This document shows, one piece after another, positions 24,773 to 33,593 of a stretch of 64,000 nt of DNA (positions within the stretch are counted from its first letter, which is position 1; the number at the start of each line of letters is the position of its first letter). The stretch lies in NCBI GenBank assembly GCA_018882835.1, contig VERE01000007.1:21431-85430 (forward strand), written 5' to 3'. Source of the stretch: Limnohabitans sp. (lineage in GTDB: Bacteria; Pseudomonadota; Gammaproteobacteria; Burkholderiales; Burkholderiaceae_C). A program made the translations under genes and the position numbers. The notes beneath the pieces were generated by a model. It was not told where the DNA came from and did not search any database. It worked only from the letters and a program-made list of their open reading frames with translations.

Positions 24773-25362
24773 CCGTGCCTTCCGTGTCCTGGCAAATCCG
24801 TCGGTTGGCCGATGCAGCACCGGTGGCCTGGCGCAATGGGGGCGGCGTCACGCATGAGCTGGCTGCCTGGCCGAGCACAGCCGATTGGCGTTGGCGCATA
24901 TCTGTTGCAGAGGTGGCCAAGGACGGGCCTTTCTCCCATTTTCCTGGTGTTGACCGGCGTTTTGCGGTGCTGTCAGGAGCGGGTGTCCGGCTGTGCTTTG
25001 CGGACCGGATCGTGCCACTGACCGCGCTGGATGCGCCCATTGCTTTTTCGGGTGAGGACGCCTGCGACTGTCAGCTGATTGGCGGCGCAACCCTGGATTT
25101 CAATCTCATGAGCCAGGGCTTGGTTGCCAGGCTGGATCGCTTTCAGCATGGACCGCATCTTTTTGAAGCGCCAATATCCGACACCCTTGGTTTTTTTGCC
25201 ATGGACCCCCTTCAATTGACCTGGGGCGGCGAGGCGCTGAATGTGCCCGCGCAATCACTCTGCTGGTGTGTCGCAATGCAGCCGCTTTGCATCCAGGCCA
25301 AAGGGGCGTCGTTTTTGGGCTGGACCTTGTCATCCGCCATTGGACAAGGAGGTCCTGCATGA
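24769..25362 (+). CDS. hutD: HutD/Ves family protein
   Basis: A 197-residue bicupin-like protein of the HutD/Ves family: [51 protein letters not shown] and [22 protein letters not shown] are family hallmarks. In Pseudomonas HutD is thought to limit the upper level of hut expression, possibly by sensing an intermediate such as formylglutamate; its mechanism is not settled. It overlaps hutC and hutI by four bases each, so the three are translationally coupled. Confidence 0.92.
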   Translation: MTVPSVSWQIRRLADAAPVAWRNGGGVTHELAAWPSTADWRWRISVAEVAKDGPFSHFPGVDRRFAVLSGAGVRLCFADRIVPLTALDAPIAFSGEDACDCQLIGGATLDFNLMSQGLVARLDRFQHGPHLFEAPISDTLGFFAMDPLQLTWGGEALNVPAQSLCWCVAMQPLCIQAKGASFLGWTLSSAIGQGGPA

Positions 25363-26582
25363 AGCCACACCACATTTGGTCTCACTGTGACATTGCCACC
25401 TGTCTGCCCGATGCCAGCAGCGGCTATGGCTTGATCCGTGACGGCGCACTGGTGATTCAGGGAGACAAGGTGGCCTGGGTCGGTCCCCGGTCCCAGTTGC
25501 CCGAGATTTACCAGGGACCTGCGTCGGTTCACCATGATGCGCAAGGCACTTTGATGACCCCGGGTCTGATCGATTGCCACACCCACCTGGTCTATGGCGG
25601 GCAGCGGGCCAATGAATTTGAGCTTCGGCTCAAGGGTGCCAGCTACGAGGAAGTCGCACGTGCAGGGGGTGGCATTGTGGCCACGGTGCGCGCAACACGC
25701 GAGGCCGATGAAGCAAGCTTGGCGGCGCAAAGTGCGCGCCGCTTGTCAGCGCTGCTGAAGGAGGGCGTCACCACCGTTGAAATCAAGTCTGGTTACGGTT
25801 TGGCCTTTGAACACGAAGCCAAATGCTTGCGCGTTGCCCGCGCCTTGGGCGAACAATACCCTGTCACCGTGCGCACAACTTTTTTAGGCGCGCATGCCGT
25901 CCCGCCGGAGTTTGCGGGCCGTTCGGATGACTACATTGATGCCGTGGTGGCCATGATGCCTGCCCTGGTCCAGCAGGGCCTGGTCGATGCGGTGGACGCA
26001 TTTTGCGATGGCATCGGCTTCAGTCCGGCACAAACCGAGCGCGTGTTTGCACAAGCCAAGCGCTTGGGATTGCCCGTGAAACTGCATGCCGAGCAACTGA
26101 GTGACAGCGATGGTGCAGCCCTGGCGGCGCGTTACCAGGCACTGAGTTGTGATCACCTTGAATGGCTGAGCGAGCGTGGCTCTCAGGCCATGGCCGCTGC
26201 TGGGACCGTGGCTGTGCTGTTGCCAGGCGCTTTTTATTTCTTGCGAGAAACCCGTTTACCTCCGGTGGCGTTGCTGCGTGCACACCAGGTTCCCATGGCG
26301 ATCTCTACCGACTGCAATCCTGGCAGCTCGCCCTGCACCTCGTTGTTGCTGATGCTGAACATGGCATGTACCCTGTTTCGCTTGACACCCGAAGAAGCCC
26401 TGCAGGGTGTGACCCGCAACGCCGCCCGTGCCCTGGGGCTGGCCGATCGGGGCACCCTGGTGGCTGGGCAGCGCGCCGACGTGGTGCTGTGGGATGTTCA
26501 GTCACCGGCCGAGCTTTGTTACGCCATAGGTGCCAACCCAAGACGGCAAACGCTGGTGGGCGGCGTGGCAGTTCAAGTTTGA
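25359..26582 (+). CDS. hutI: Imidazolonepropionase
   Basis: A 407-residue amidohydrolase-fold enzyme that opens imidazolonepropionate to N-formimino-glutamate. The metal site starts with [22 protein letters not shown] (HxH), continues with a conserved Tyr/Glu segment [36 protein letters not shown] and the late Asp in [17 protein letters not shown]. The length is normal for HutI. The ATG overlaps the hutD stop. The product feeds hutF (deimination to formylglutamate) and hutG. Confidence 0.97.
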   Translation: MKPHHIWSHCDIATCLPDASSGYGLIRDGALVIQGDKVAWVGPRSQLPEIYQGPASVHHDAQGTLMTPGLIDCHTHLVYGGQRANEFELRLKGASYEEVARAGGGIVATVRATREADEASLAAQSARRLSALLKEGVTTVEIKSGYGLAFEHEAKCLRVARALGEQYPVTVRTTFLGAHAVPPEFAGRSDDYIDAVVAMMPALVQQGLVDAVDAFCDGIGFSPAQTERVFAQAKRLGLPVKLHAEQLSDSDGAALAARYQALSCDHLEWLSERGSQAMAAAGTVAVLLPGAFYFLRETRLPPVALLRAHQVPMAISTDCNPGSSPCTSLLLMLNMACTLFRLTPEEALQGVTRNAARALGLADRGTLVAGQRADVVLWDVQSPAELCYAIGANPRRQTLVGGVAVQV

Positions 26583-26597
26583 CAAGAGGATCACAGC

Positions 26598-27401
26598 ATG
26601 ACAACTGTCTGCCAATTGCATGAGGGCCATGCGCCCCTTTTGGTGAGCATGCCGCATGTAGGCACGGCGATTCCAGACGATTTGCGCGATGGCTTTGTGC
26701 CCAGGGCGCTGGCGACCGAAGATGCAGACTGGCACCTGGCAGCACTGTATGACTTTCTGGGTGAGTTGGGTGCCAGCGTGTTGCAACCGCATTACGCACG
26801 TTACGTCATCGACTTGAATCGTCCGCCTGATGACACCCCGATGTATCCGGGGGCATCGAACACTGAATTGTGCCCAACGCGGTTTTTCACGGGTGAACCC
26901 CTCTACCGTGAAGGGGCCGCCCCGGACAGCGCAGAGCAGTTGCGTCGTCGTCAACGTTATTGGCAGCCTTACCACGATGCGTTGCAGGCTGAATTGCAGC
27001 GCTTGCTGAAACTGCATGGGCGGGTGCTGCTATGGGATGCACACAGCATTCGCAGTGAACTGCCCTGGCTGTTTGAAGGTAAATTGCCAGACCTCAATAT
27101 TGGCACCGCCCAGGGGCGATCAGCCGACGACCGCATCGCTGCTGCCGTGGTGCAAGCTTGTGCACCTGCCTCGTTCATGACCCATGTGGTCAATGGCCGT
27201 TTCAAGGGGGGTTACATCACGCGTCACTATGGCCGGCCCGAGCAAGGCGTTCACGCCATTCAACTCGAAAAATGCCAATCGCTTTACATGCAGGAGTCTG
27301 CCCCATACACCTATTTGCCTGAAGTGGCCGCCCGTGTGCAACCCACCTTGCGCGCCATGGTCAGCGCAGCCCTGGACGCCTTGAAGGCGTTGCCCGCATG
27401 A
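26598..27401 (+). CDS. hutG: N-formylglutamate deformylase
   Basis: A 267-residue N-formylglutamate amidohydrolase, releasing formate and glutamate as the last step of the five-step histidine route. Family landmarks: LLVSMPHVGTAIP, YDFLGELGASVLQPHYARYVIDLNRPPD, the metal-binding WDAHSIRSELPWLFEGKLPDLNIGT and GGYITRHYGRPEQGVHAIQLE. GAGG lies upstream of the ATG, and the stop overlaps hutF by four bases. Its presence together with hutF, rather than a formiminoglutamase, defines the pathway variant. Confidence 0.96.
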   Translation: MTTVCQLHEGHAPLLVSMPHVGTAIPDDLRDGFVPRALATEDADWHLAALYDFLGELGASVLQPHYARYVIDLNRPPDDTPMYPGASNTELCPTRFFTGEPLYREGAAPDSAEQLRRRQRYWQPYHDALQAELQRLLKLHGRVLLWDAHSIRSELPWLFEGKLPDLNIGTAQGRSADDRIAAAVVQACAPASFMTHVVNGRFKGGYITRHYGRPEQGVHAIQLEKCQSLYMQESAPYTYLPEVAARVQPTLRAMVSAALDALKALPA

Positions 27402-28753
27402 AGTGGCTGGCAGAACATGCCTGGGTGGGTGGCCAGTGGTCTGCGAAGGTTTTGCTGGAAGCGGATGACACAGGCCATTGGTCGCGCATTCAGCCCCATG
27501 CGCCGCTGCAAGCCTGTGAAGGTGCCCAGCCTTTGGGCATGGTGCTGCCCGGACTGACCAATGCGCACAGCCATGCTTTTCAACGCGCCATGGCCGGATT
27601 GGCCGAGCGCACTGAGCGGCCGCAGGATGATTTTTGGTCATGGCGCGAACGCATGTACCAAGTGGCTTTGCGCATGGGCCCTGAGGCATTGGAACAGGTT
27701 GCGGCCTGGCTGTATGCCGAAATGCTGCGTGCAGGCTATACCCAGGTGTGCGAGTTTCATTACGTCCACCACGATCCGCAAGGCCATGCCTATGCCGACC
27801 CAGCAGAAATGGCCTGGGCTTTGGTGCGCGCAGCGCAGCGCACAGGCATCGGGCTGACCCTGCTGCCCACCGTTTACATGCGTCAGGGTTTCGGACAAGA
27901 CGGCCTGAGCGATTCGCAACGGCGATTCCGTGCCGACCCAGACTTCGTATTGGGCATCCAGTCGCGTTTGACCCACTTTGCGCAATCGAACGCACCGGGC
28001 TTGCTGTATGCAGGCGTGGCGCTGCACTCGCTGCGCGCCGTGCCCCCGGAGGCTTTGCATGAGGTCGAGCAGGCATTGCCGCAGGCCCCCTTGCACATTC
28101 ATGTGTCCGAGCAAACCAGAGAGGTGCAAGATTGCCTGCAATCCCATGGCCGCCGTCCGATCGAATGGCTGACCGAGCAAGTTTCGCTGAACAGTCGCTG
28201 GCATCTGGTCCATGCGACGCATGCAACGCCCCATGAGCTGAAGCTGATCCGGGACGCGGGTGCCACGGTCGTTCTGTGCCCGACCACCGAGGCCAATTTG
28301 GGCGATGGCCGGTTTGACTGGACCACAGCCTTGTCGCTGGGGGTGAAAGGGTCGGTCGGTACCGACAGCCATGTCAATCGCAATTGGACCGAAGAGTTGC
28401 GCTGGCTGGAGTATGTTCAGCGCTTGCAGTGGCAACAGCGCAACGTGAGCTTGCAGCACCAGGCGGGCGACACTGCGGGCCGACTGCTGGGGTGGGCTTT
28501 GGAAGGTGGAGCCGCCGCCAGTGGCTTGCCTTTGGGGGGACTCGCTGTCGGGCAACGTGCTGACATGGTGGAGTTGGACTTGGGTTGCGATGCCTTGCTG
28601 GGCTTGCCAGCCTCGCATGTGCTTGACGCCTGGGTGTTTTCCACGCCATCATCGCCGGCACGACGCGTTTTTGTGGGAGGACAGGCAGTGCCGGATCGGC
28701 GCGAAGAGCTGGCTCCCGGTTTTGTTCAGGCCATGGCGTCCTTGGTGTCCTGA
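27398..28753 (+). CDS. hutF: Formimidoylglutamate deiminase
   Basis: A 451-residue amidohydrolase that hydrolyses N-formimino-L-glutamate to N-formyl-L-glutamate and ammonia. Metal ligands are visible in LTNAHSHAFQRAMAGL (HxH), HIHVSEQTREVQDC and SVGTDSHVNRNWTEELRWLEY (late Asp). The substrate segment CEFHYVHHDPQGHAY is typical of HutF. It is the last hut gene in the plus-strand operon; an esterase gene follows after 31 bases. Confidence 0.96.
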   Translation: MKWLAEHAWVGGQWSAKVLLEADDTGHWSRIQPHAPLQACEGAQPLGMVLPGLTNAHSHAFQRAMAGLAERTERPQDDFWSWRERMYQVALRMGPEALEQVAAWLYAEMLRAGYTQVCEFHYVHHDPQGHAYADPAEMAWALVRAAQRTGIGLTLLPTVYMRQGFGQDGLSDSQRRFRADPDFVLGIQSRLTHFAQSNAPGLLYAGVALHSLRAVPPEALHEVEQALPQAPLHIHVSEQTREVQDCLQSHGRRPIEWLTEQVSLNSRWHLVHATHATPHELKLIRDAGATVVLCPTTEANLGDGRFDWTTALSLGVKGSVGTDSHVNRNWTEELRWLEYVQRLQWQQRNVSLQHQAGDTAGRLLGWALEGGAAASGLPLGGLAVGQRADMVELDLGCDALLGLPASHVLDAWVFSTPSSPARRVFVGGQAVPDRREELAPGFVQAMASLVS

Positions 28754-28784
28754 GCTGGTCACGCAATGCACAGGAGCGTATGAG

Positions 28785-29720
28785 ATGCTGGATCCCCAGG
28801 CCCAAGAACTTTTAAAACTCATCCAGGATCGCGGTGTGCCAGCTGTAGAAACGCAGACACCCACCGACGCCCGAGAGTCTTACCGCGCCCGGCGCTTGTT
28901 CACGCAACCTGACCCGCCGCCGATTTGGGGGGTGCGCGACCACACCGTTGCCACACCGCAGGCCAATTTTCTGGTGCGTGAGTATCAGCCCACGGACCGT
29001 GACGGTGGCCCTGTTCGCCCCGCGTTGGTTTATTTTCATGGCGGCGGCTGGACCATTGGTGACTTGGACACGCACGATACGCTGTGCCGCACATTGAGTT
29101 TGGAAACCGGTTACGTGGTGGTTTCGGTGGATTACCGCATGGGGCCCGAGCACCGTTTCCCTGCGGCCTATGAAGACTGTGTGGCCGCATTTCAGTGGAC
29201 CGTTCGCCACGCCGAGGCGCTGGGCATCGACCCCCAAAGAATTGCCGTCGGCGGTGACAGTGCCGGGGGCAACCTGGCCGCAGCCGTGGCCCTGGGCTTG
29301 CGTGGCCAAGCGGTTTCACCCGCTTACCAGTTACTGATCTATCCGGCGGTGGACATGCATTGCAGCGCACCGTCGCACACTCACAATGGGCAAGGGTACT
29401 TGCTCACGAAAAATTCGATCACCTGGTTTGTCGGCAACTATTTGTCACAGCCACAAGATGCCGCAGATTGGCGAGCGTCCCCTTTGCTGGCGAAATCGCA
29501 TGCAGACCTGCCGCCTGCGTTGGTGCTGACTGCAGGCTTTGATCCCTTGCGCGATGAAGGCCTGCAGTATGCGGACGCCCTGTCACAGGCCGGCGTGCCG
29601 ACCGAGTACATCTGTTTTGAGCGCCAGATCCATGGCTTTATCACGATGGGGCGCGTGCTGCGAGAGTCCCACACGGCGGTGAGCTTGTGCGCTCAAAGCC
29701 TGCGCCGTGCTTTGGGCTGA
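28785..29720 (+). CDS. Alpha/beta hydrolase, HSL-type esterase
   Basis: A 311-residue esterase of the hormone-sensitive-lipase (GDSAG) class: oxyanion-hole HGGGWTIGDLD, nucleophile GGDSAGGNLAAAVAL, catalytic Asp in TAGFDPLRDEG and His in RQIHGFITMG. The ATG at 28785 follows AGGAG; the reading frame is open further upstream but that would overlap hutF. It lies in the same direction as the hut operon but has no known hut role; such enzymes hydrolyse short-chain acyl esters. Its last 138 bases are overlapped antisense by the caspase-like gene at 29583-30428. Confidence 0.88.
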   Translation: MLDPQAQELLKLIQDRGVPAVETQTPTDARESYRARRLFTQPDPPPIWGVRDHTVATPQANFLVREYQPTDRDGGPVRPALVYFHGGGWTIGDLDTHDTLCRTLSLETGYVVVSVDYRMGPEHRFPAAYEDCVAAFQWTVRHAEALGIDPQRIAVGGDSAGGNLAAAVALGLRGQAVSPAYQLLIYPAVDMHCSAPSHTHNGQGYLLTKNSITWFVGNYLSQPQDAADWRASPLLAKSHADLPPALVLTAGFDPLRDEGLQYADALSQAGVPTEYICFERQIHGFITMGRVLRESHTAVSLCAQSLRRALG

Positions 29721-30428
29721 GGGGGCTCTCAGCTTGGCCAGGGCGTCGTTCATGACGCACAGCATTTCGCGCCCATGGCCTTGTGACACAAAGAAAGGCG
29801 TTTGGTCGGCATTGCCCTCGAAGGCTTTGGCCAGGTAGGCGCCAATGTCGCTGTAATAAATGGGCCCCGCCTGTGTGCCCACGACCGCCTCTATCCATTT
29901 CAGGGTGAAGTCGCTGCCCTCGAGGTTCACGTAGGAAGGCTGATCACATTGGCTTGAGGCCATGCTGATAAAGGACGGCAAGACACTGCGGCTCAGGGCG
30001 AGCTTGAAGGCGTCTTGCTCGCCCTTGATGTAGGGCATGCCCGACTGGCAAGCGTCAATCACCTTGACCATCACCCGAGGCTTGAGTTGGCGAAGCAGCA
30101 GGTCGATTTCTGCGTTGCTGACGGAGGTGCTGTGCCGTCGGCTTGACTCAAAGTCGTAGCCACAAAATCGTGCATCACCTTGGTAATAGCCATGCCCTGA
30201 AAAATACAGCATGACTTCCTCGATTTTTTTGTCCTGGTGTTCAGCAACAAACGCCATCAGGCTTTGCCAGAGATCGGAGGCACTTGTTTTTTCGGTGATT
30301 TCCAGAATGTGGTCGTACTTGTGGCAGGCCACAAGCAGTTGCCGCATGTTGCGCGCGTCTTGCGTGCAGCCGGGAAGATCGTGGGCGTGATCGTAGCGAG
30401 AGATGGCGATGAGTATGGCCAGATTCAT
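29583..30428 (-). CDS. Caspase-like (peptidase C14/metacaspase-type) protein, probably truncated
   Basis: A 281-residue protein whose first ~230 residues form a caspase-like domain: LAILIAISRYDHAHDLPGCTQDARNMRQLL, the catalytic His in MLYFSGHGYYQGD and the catalytic Cys in VKVIDACQSGMPY, as in bacterial metacaspase-like proteins. After FFVSQGHGREMLCVMNDALAKLRAP the sequence becomes low in recognisable features, exactly where the reading frame enters the antisense of the esterase gene (29720 downward). Bacterial caspase-like proteins commonly have an effector or repeat region after this domain; here it is missing, so the 3' end may have been lost. The ATG at 30428 is preceded by AAGGA. No signal peptide. 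It follows a NUDIX gene on the same strand. Proteolytic function and partner unknown; regulated-death or signalling roles are speculative. Confidence 0.8.
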   Translation of the reverse strand: MNLAILIAISRYDHAHDLPGCTQDARNMRQLLVACHKYDHILEITEKTSASDLWQSLMAFVAEHQDKKIEEVMLYFSGHGYYQGDARFCGYDFESSRRHSTSVSNAEIDLLLRQLKPRVMVKVIDACQSGMPYIKGEQDAFKLALSRSVLPSFISMASSQCDQPSYVNLEGSDFTLKWIEAVVGTQAGPIYYSDIGAYLAKAFEGNADQTPFFVSQGHGREMLCVMNDALAKLRAPSAQSTAQALSAQAHRRVGLSQHAPHRDKAMDLALKTDVLGRHAGL

Positions 30429-30518
30429 GGCATGTCCTTTGTGCAATGTGGCGCTGCCTGCAGCAGGCCAAGCAACGTTCGGGAAAGGCCCCGAAGGACA
30501 AGCTTAGGCGCAAGTGGT

Positions 30519-30542
30519 GTGCACAGGTTGTGCGCTGTGCAC
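30519..30542. repeat. 8-base perfect inverted repeat between NUDIX and caspase-like genes
   Basis: Arms GTGCACAG/CTGTGCAC are separated by 8 bases, 9 bases after the NUDIX stop and about 90 bases before the caspase-like start on the minus strand. No T-run follows on either strand, so it is either an operator for the caspase-like gene or a non-canonical terminator. Confidence 0.5.
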
Positions 30543-30550
30543 GCTGGGGT

Positions 30551-31099
30551 TTATTGGATATCGACCTGGTGCAAAGGGAAGCTGCCGCGCTGGCGATCTT
30601 CAAAAAAGCATTTGAGCGTTTCGCGAACGGTGCGAAAGGCGATGTCGTCCCAGGGGATGTCTTGCTCGCTGAAAAGCCTGGCTTCAATCGTTTCATGGCC
30701 AGGATTGAAATGGGGGCTCAGCAATTTGGCCCGGTAAAAAAAATGAACCTGTCCGACACGCACCACGTTCATCAGGGTGTACAAATCGAGCAGCTCAATT
30801 TGAGCGCCAGCTTCCTCGTCGGTTTCCCGTGCTGCGCCTTGGGCCACCGTTTCACCCAACTCCATGAAGCCAGCCGGCAATGTCCATTTGCCAAAGCGTG
30901 GCTCAATGTTGCGCTTGCACAAGAGAACCTTGTCTTCCCAAATCGGCAAGGTCCCCACCACATTCAACGGGTTCTCATAGTGAACCAAGTGACAGGATGG
31001 GCAAATGGCGCGCTCACGGGTATCGCCATCATCGGGCAGTCGATAGGCGACGGCCGTGCCGCAATTCTTGCAGTGTTTGAGGGGGTGGCGAAACAGCAT
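30551..31099 (-). CDS. NUDIX hydrolase with zinc ribbon
   Basis: A 182-residue protein. The N-terminus has a Cys4 zinc ribbon (CKNCG ... CPSC, residues ~10-36), followed by the NUDIX domain with the box GFMELGETVAQGAARETDEEAGA (residues ~76-98), which has the full GX5EX7REXXEEXGX pattern needed for metal-dependent pyrophosphate cleavage. The ribbon plus NUDIX layout is like NudC-related or ADP-ribose/NADH pyrophosphatase-like proteins found next to many Burkholderiales genes. Cytosolic. It is preceded by the TRAP operon terminator region and followed by the caspase-like gene. Confidence 0.92.
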   Translation of the reverse strand: MLFRHPLKHCKNCGTAVAYRLPDDGDTRERAICPSCHLVHYENPLNVVGTLPIWEDKVLLCKRNIEPRFGKWTLPAGFMELGETVAQGAARETDEEAGAQIELLDLYTLMNVVRVGQVHFFYRAKLLSPHFNPGHETIEARLFSEQDIPWDDIAFRTVRETLKCFFEDRQRGSFPLHQVDIQ

Positions 31100-31125
31100 G
31101 CTGGCAAGTGTAGGGCAAAAGAAAT

Positions 31126-31141
31126 GGGCCCCGAAGGGCCC
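31126..31141 (-). terminator. Intrinsic terminator of the TRAP transporter operon
   Basis: On the minus strand the sequence forms a GC-only six-base-pair stem closed by a TTCG tetraloop (GGGCCC-TTCG-GGGCCC), followed by a T-rich tail (ATTTCTTTT). It lies 23 bases beyond the dctP-like stop at 31164, a typical rho-independent terminator placement. Confidence 0.8.
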
Positions 31142-31163
31142 TGGCCATTGCGCTCGTGGCGTC

Positions 31164-32207
31164 TTATGCCTTGCCGTGTTTGGCGATCAGCGCTTTGGCG
31201 GTGTCCAGAAGTTTCGCGCCGTCAAAGCCGCGCTTGTTCATGTCGGCCACCCACTCATCGTCGATTTGGCTGGAGCGCTTCACAAAGTCTTGGACGTCGT
31301 TGGGGGCAATCGTGTAGATGCTGTTGCCACGGTCAACCGCAGTTTTGCGTCCAGGAACATCGCTGCTCTGCTGAACCTTGCCCAACCATGCGGATGCTGC
31401 CATACCGGAGTTGTTGTCGATCACTTTTTTCAGGTCGGGCGCCATCGACTCGTACTTGGCCTTGTTCATGGCCATGACGAAGGTGGTGGTGTAAAGCGCC
31501 GTGCTGTTGGCTGGGAACTCACTGTGGAACTTGGTCAGTTCGTGCACCTTCACGGCAGGCACCACTTCCCAGGGAATGATGCAGCCGTTGATGGTCCCCT
31601 TCGACAAAGCGTCGGGAATGCCTGGCAAAGGCATGCCCACCGGGGTTGCCCCAAGAGAGGCCAGCAGCTTGGTGGACTGACGCGTGGGACCGCGCAGCTT
31701 CAAGCCTTTGAGGTCGGCTGCGGTTTTGATCTGTTTGTCCACCGTGTGGAACATGCCAGGGCCATGGACATGCAAAGCCAGCACATGGGTGTCCTTGAAC
31801 TCGTCGGGGGCAACGGTTTGCACGTACTCCCAGTAGGCTTTGGAGGTGGCCTCGGCATTGTTCATCATGAATGGAAGCTCAAACACCTCCACGCGCGGGA
31901 AGCGGCCGGCCGTATTGCCGGGAAGCGTCCAGATGATGTCCACCACGCCATCTTTGGCCTGGTCATACAGTTGCACGGGGGTGCCGCCCAGTTGCATCGC
32001 AGGGTAGGCTTCAAACTTGATGCGGCCGCCGGATTCTTTCTCCACTTTTTCCATCCAGGGTTTGTGCATGCTCAGCCAAACGCTGGATTGGGGGGCCATG
32101 AACGTGTGGAACTTGAGGGTGACGCTTTGCTGCGCCAGCCCGCTGAGTGCGGGGGCGCCCATGGCCACGGCTGCGCCAGTTTTCAGAAGGGTACGGCGTT
32201 GGAACAT
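31164..32207 (-). CDS. TRAP transporter substrate-binding protein (DctP family)
   Basis: A 347-residue periplasmic receptor. The N-terminus (MFQRRTLLKTGAAVAMGAPALSGLAQQ) has a twin-arginine-like RR start and a hydrophobic core, so export may be by Tat. The mature part reads VTLKFHTFMAPQSSVWLSMHKPWMEKVEKESGG and contains the ligand-binding Arg region LKGLKLRGPTRQSTKLLASLG and PWEVVPAVKVHELTKFH, all DctP features. It is the last gene of the unit nagK-like, dctQ, dctM, dctP. With the fumarylpyruvate hydrolase in front, an aromatic or ring-cleavage acid is a likely ligand (inference). Confidence 0.93.
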   Translation of the reverse strand: MFQRRTLLKTGAAVAMGAPALSGLAQQSVTLKFHTFMAPQSSVWLSMHKPWMEKVEKESGGRIKFEAYPAMQLGGTPVQLYDQAKDGVVDIIWTLPGNTAGRFPRVEVFELPFMMNNAEATSKAYWEYVQTVAPDEFKDTHVLALHVHGPGMFHTVDKQIKTAADLKGLKLRGPTRQSTKLLASLGATPVGMPLPGIPDALSKGTINGCIIPWEVVPAVKVHELTKFHSEFPANSTALYTTTFVMAMNKAKYESMAPDLKKVIDNNSGMAASAWLGKVQQSSDVPGRKTAVDRGNSIYTIAPNDVQDFVKRSSQIDDEWVADMNKRGFDGAKLLDTAKALIAKHGKA

Positions 32208-32273
32208 ATCAGTCTCCTATGGAATGGGGTGAACTTTAACGGCGCAAGGTAAGTGAAAAGCCCCGTATTTGCC

Positions 32274-33593
32274 CTAGCTCAGGTATTGAACCAGCCAGAG
32301 GCATACGCCCGGGAAGAACAGCAACAGCAGGGTGCGCAAAGTGTCGCTGATCAGAAAGGGCATGACGCCCCGATAGCTTTCCGCAATCGGCACGTCTTTG
32401 GCCATGCCGTTGACGACATACACGTTGAGCCCCACCGGTGGCGCGAGCAACCCGAATTCCACCACCATCAGAACCATGATGCCAAACCAGATGGCCACAG
32501 ATTCTTTGGGCATGCCAAAGTCAAGGCCCATGACCATCGGGAAAAAGATCGGGATGGTCAGCAAGATCATGGAAAGCTCGTCCATGACCGCACCCAGCAC
32601 CACATAGAACAACAGAATGGCAGAAACCACCATCAGCGGCGACAACCCCCAGCTGCCCACCACCGCAGCCAATTGGTTGGGGACCTGTGTCAGCGCCAGC
32701 GCCGAGTTCATGAGGTCCGCACCGATGAAGATGAGGAAAATCATGGCGGAGCTTTCAGCTGTCGCGTAGAAGCACTGTTTGAATTTGGCCCAAGTGATTT
32801 CACGCTTGAGCAGGGCTGCCACAAACGTGGTTGCAGCACCTACCGCCGCACCTTCGGTGGGCGTGAAGAAGCCGCCATAAATGCCACCAAACACAATCAC
32901 GAAGATGATCATGATGGGCGCGATGCCAGTCACCGCTGCCAGCGTCAATTTGGCAGGATTTTTGTCGACATCGGGGGCCTGACCCGGCACCAGGCGAACG
33001 TAGATGGCAATGGCCACCATGTAGCCGAACATGGCGATGATCCCGGGCAGCATCGCAGCGGCGAATAATTTTGCAATGTTTTGCTCAGTCAGGATGGCAT
33101 AAATCACCAGCGGCACAGAGGGTGGAATCAGAATGCCCAAGGTGCCGGCAGCGGCCAGCGTCCCGGTGGAGAGTCGGCCCGAATACCCGTGACGCTTCAT
33201 CTCGGGCATGGCGACCCCGGTGATGGTGGCCGCCGTGGCGACCGAGGAGCCGCAAATTGCGCCGAAAGCCGCGCAGGCCAGCACGGCCGCCATCGCCAGG
33301 CCCCCTTTGAAGCGTCCCATGACCCCCGCCGCGAAATCAAACAAAGCTTTGCTGATGCCGCCCTGGGTGGCGAAATGCCCCATGAGAATGAACAGCGGGA
33401 TCACGGAGAGGTCATAGCTGGCGAACCTGGCAAAAGCCTGGCTGTTCAAAAAGTTGGCAAAGGGCGTCCAGCCCGTTTGCATCACATACCCGATGCTCCC
33501 TGCTGCAAACATGGCCACGGAGATTGGCACCCGTATGGCCATGAACGCCAGCATGATGCCAAAAATAAGCAGGGTCAGTTGCAGTGCGCTCAT
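32274..33593 (-). CDS. TRAP transporter large permease (DctM family)
   Basis: A 439-residue membrane protein with about 12 hydrophobic segments (LTLLIFGIMLAFMAIRVP at the N-terminus; SVIPLFILMGHFA; GGLAMAAVLACAAFGAICGSSVATAATI; LGILIPPSVPLVIYAILTEQ). These are the signature segments of the ion-transporter-superfamily subunit that carries the Na+-coupled transport step. The start overlaps the dctQ stop by four bases. It acts at the inner membrane with DctQ and the periplasmic receptor at 31164. Confidence 0.95.
   Translation of the reverse strand: MSALQLTLLIFGIMLAFMAIRVPISVAMFAAGSIGYVMQTGWTPFANFLNSQAFARFASYDLSVIPLFILMGHFATQGGISKALFDFAAGVMGRFKGGLAMAAVLACAAFGAICGSSVATAATITGVAMPEMKRHGYSGRLSTGTLAAAGTLGILIPPSVPLVIYAILTEQNIAKLFAAAMLPGIIAMFGYMVAIAIYVRLVPGQAPDVDKNPAKLTLAAVTGIAPIMIIFVIVFGGIYGGFFTPTEGAAVGAATTFVAALLKREITWAKFKQCFYATAESSAMIFLIFIGADLMNSALALTQVPNQLAAVVGSWGLSPLMVVSAILLFYVVLGAVMDELSMILLTIPIFFPMVMGLDFGMPKESVAIWFGIMVLMVVEFGLLAPPVGLNVYVVNGMAKDVPIAESYRGVMPFLISDTLRTLLLLFFPGVCLWLVQYLS

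Noticed and set aside
29583..31099. Caspase-like plus NUDIX genes as a new antiphage defence system
   Set aside because: Only two genes, no sensor, pore or effector partner, separated by an inverted repeat, and the caspase-like gene seems truncated.
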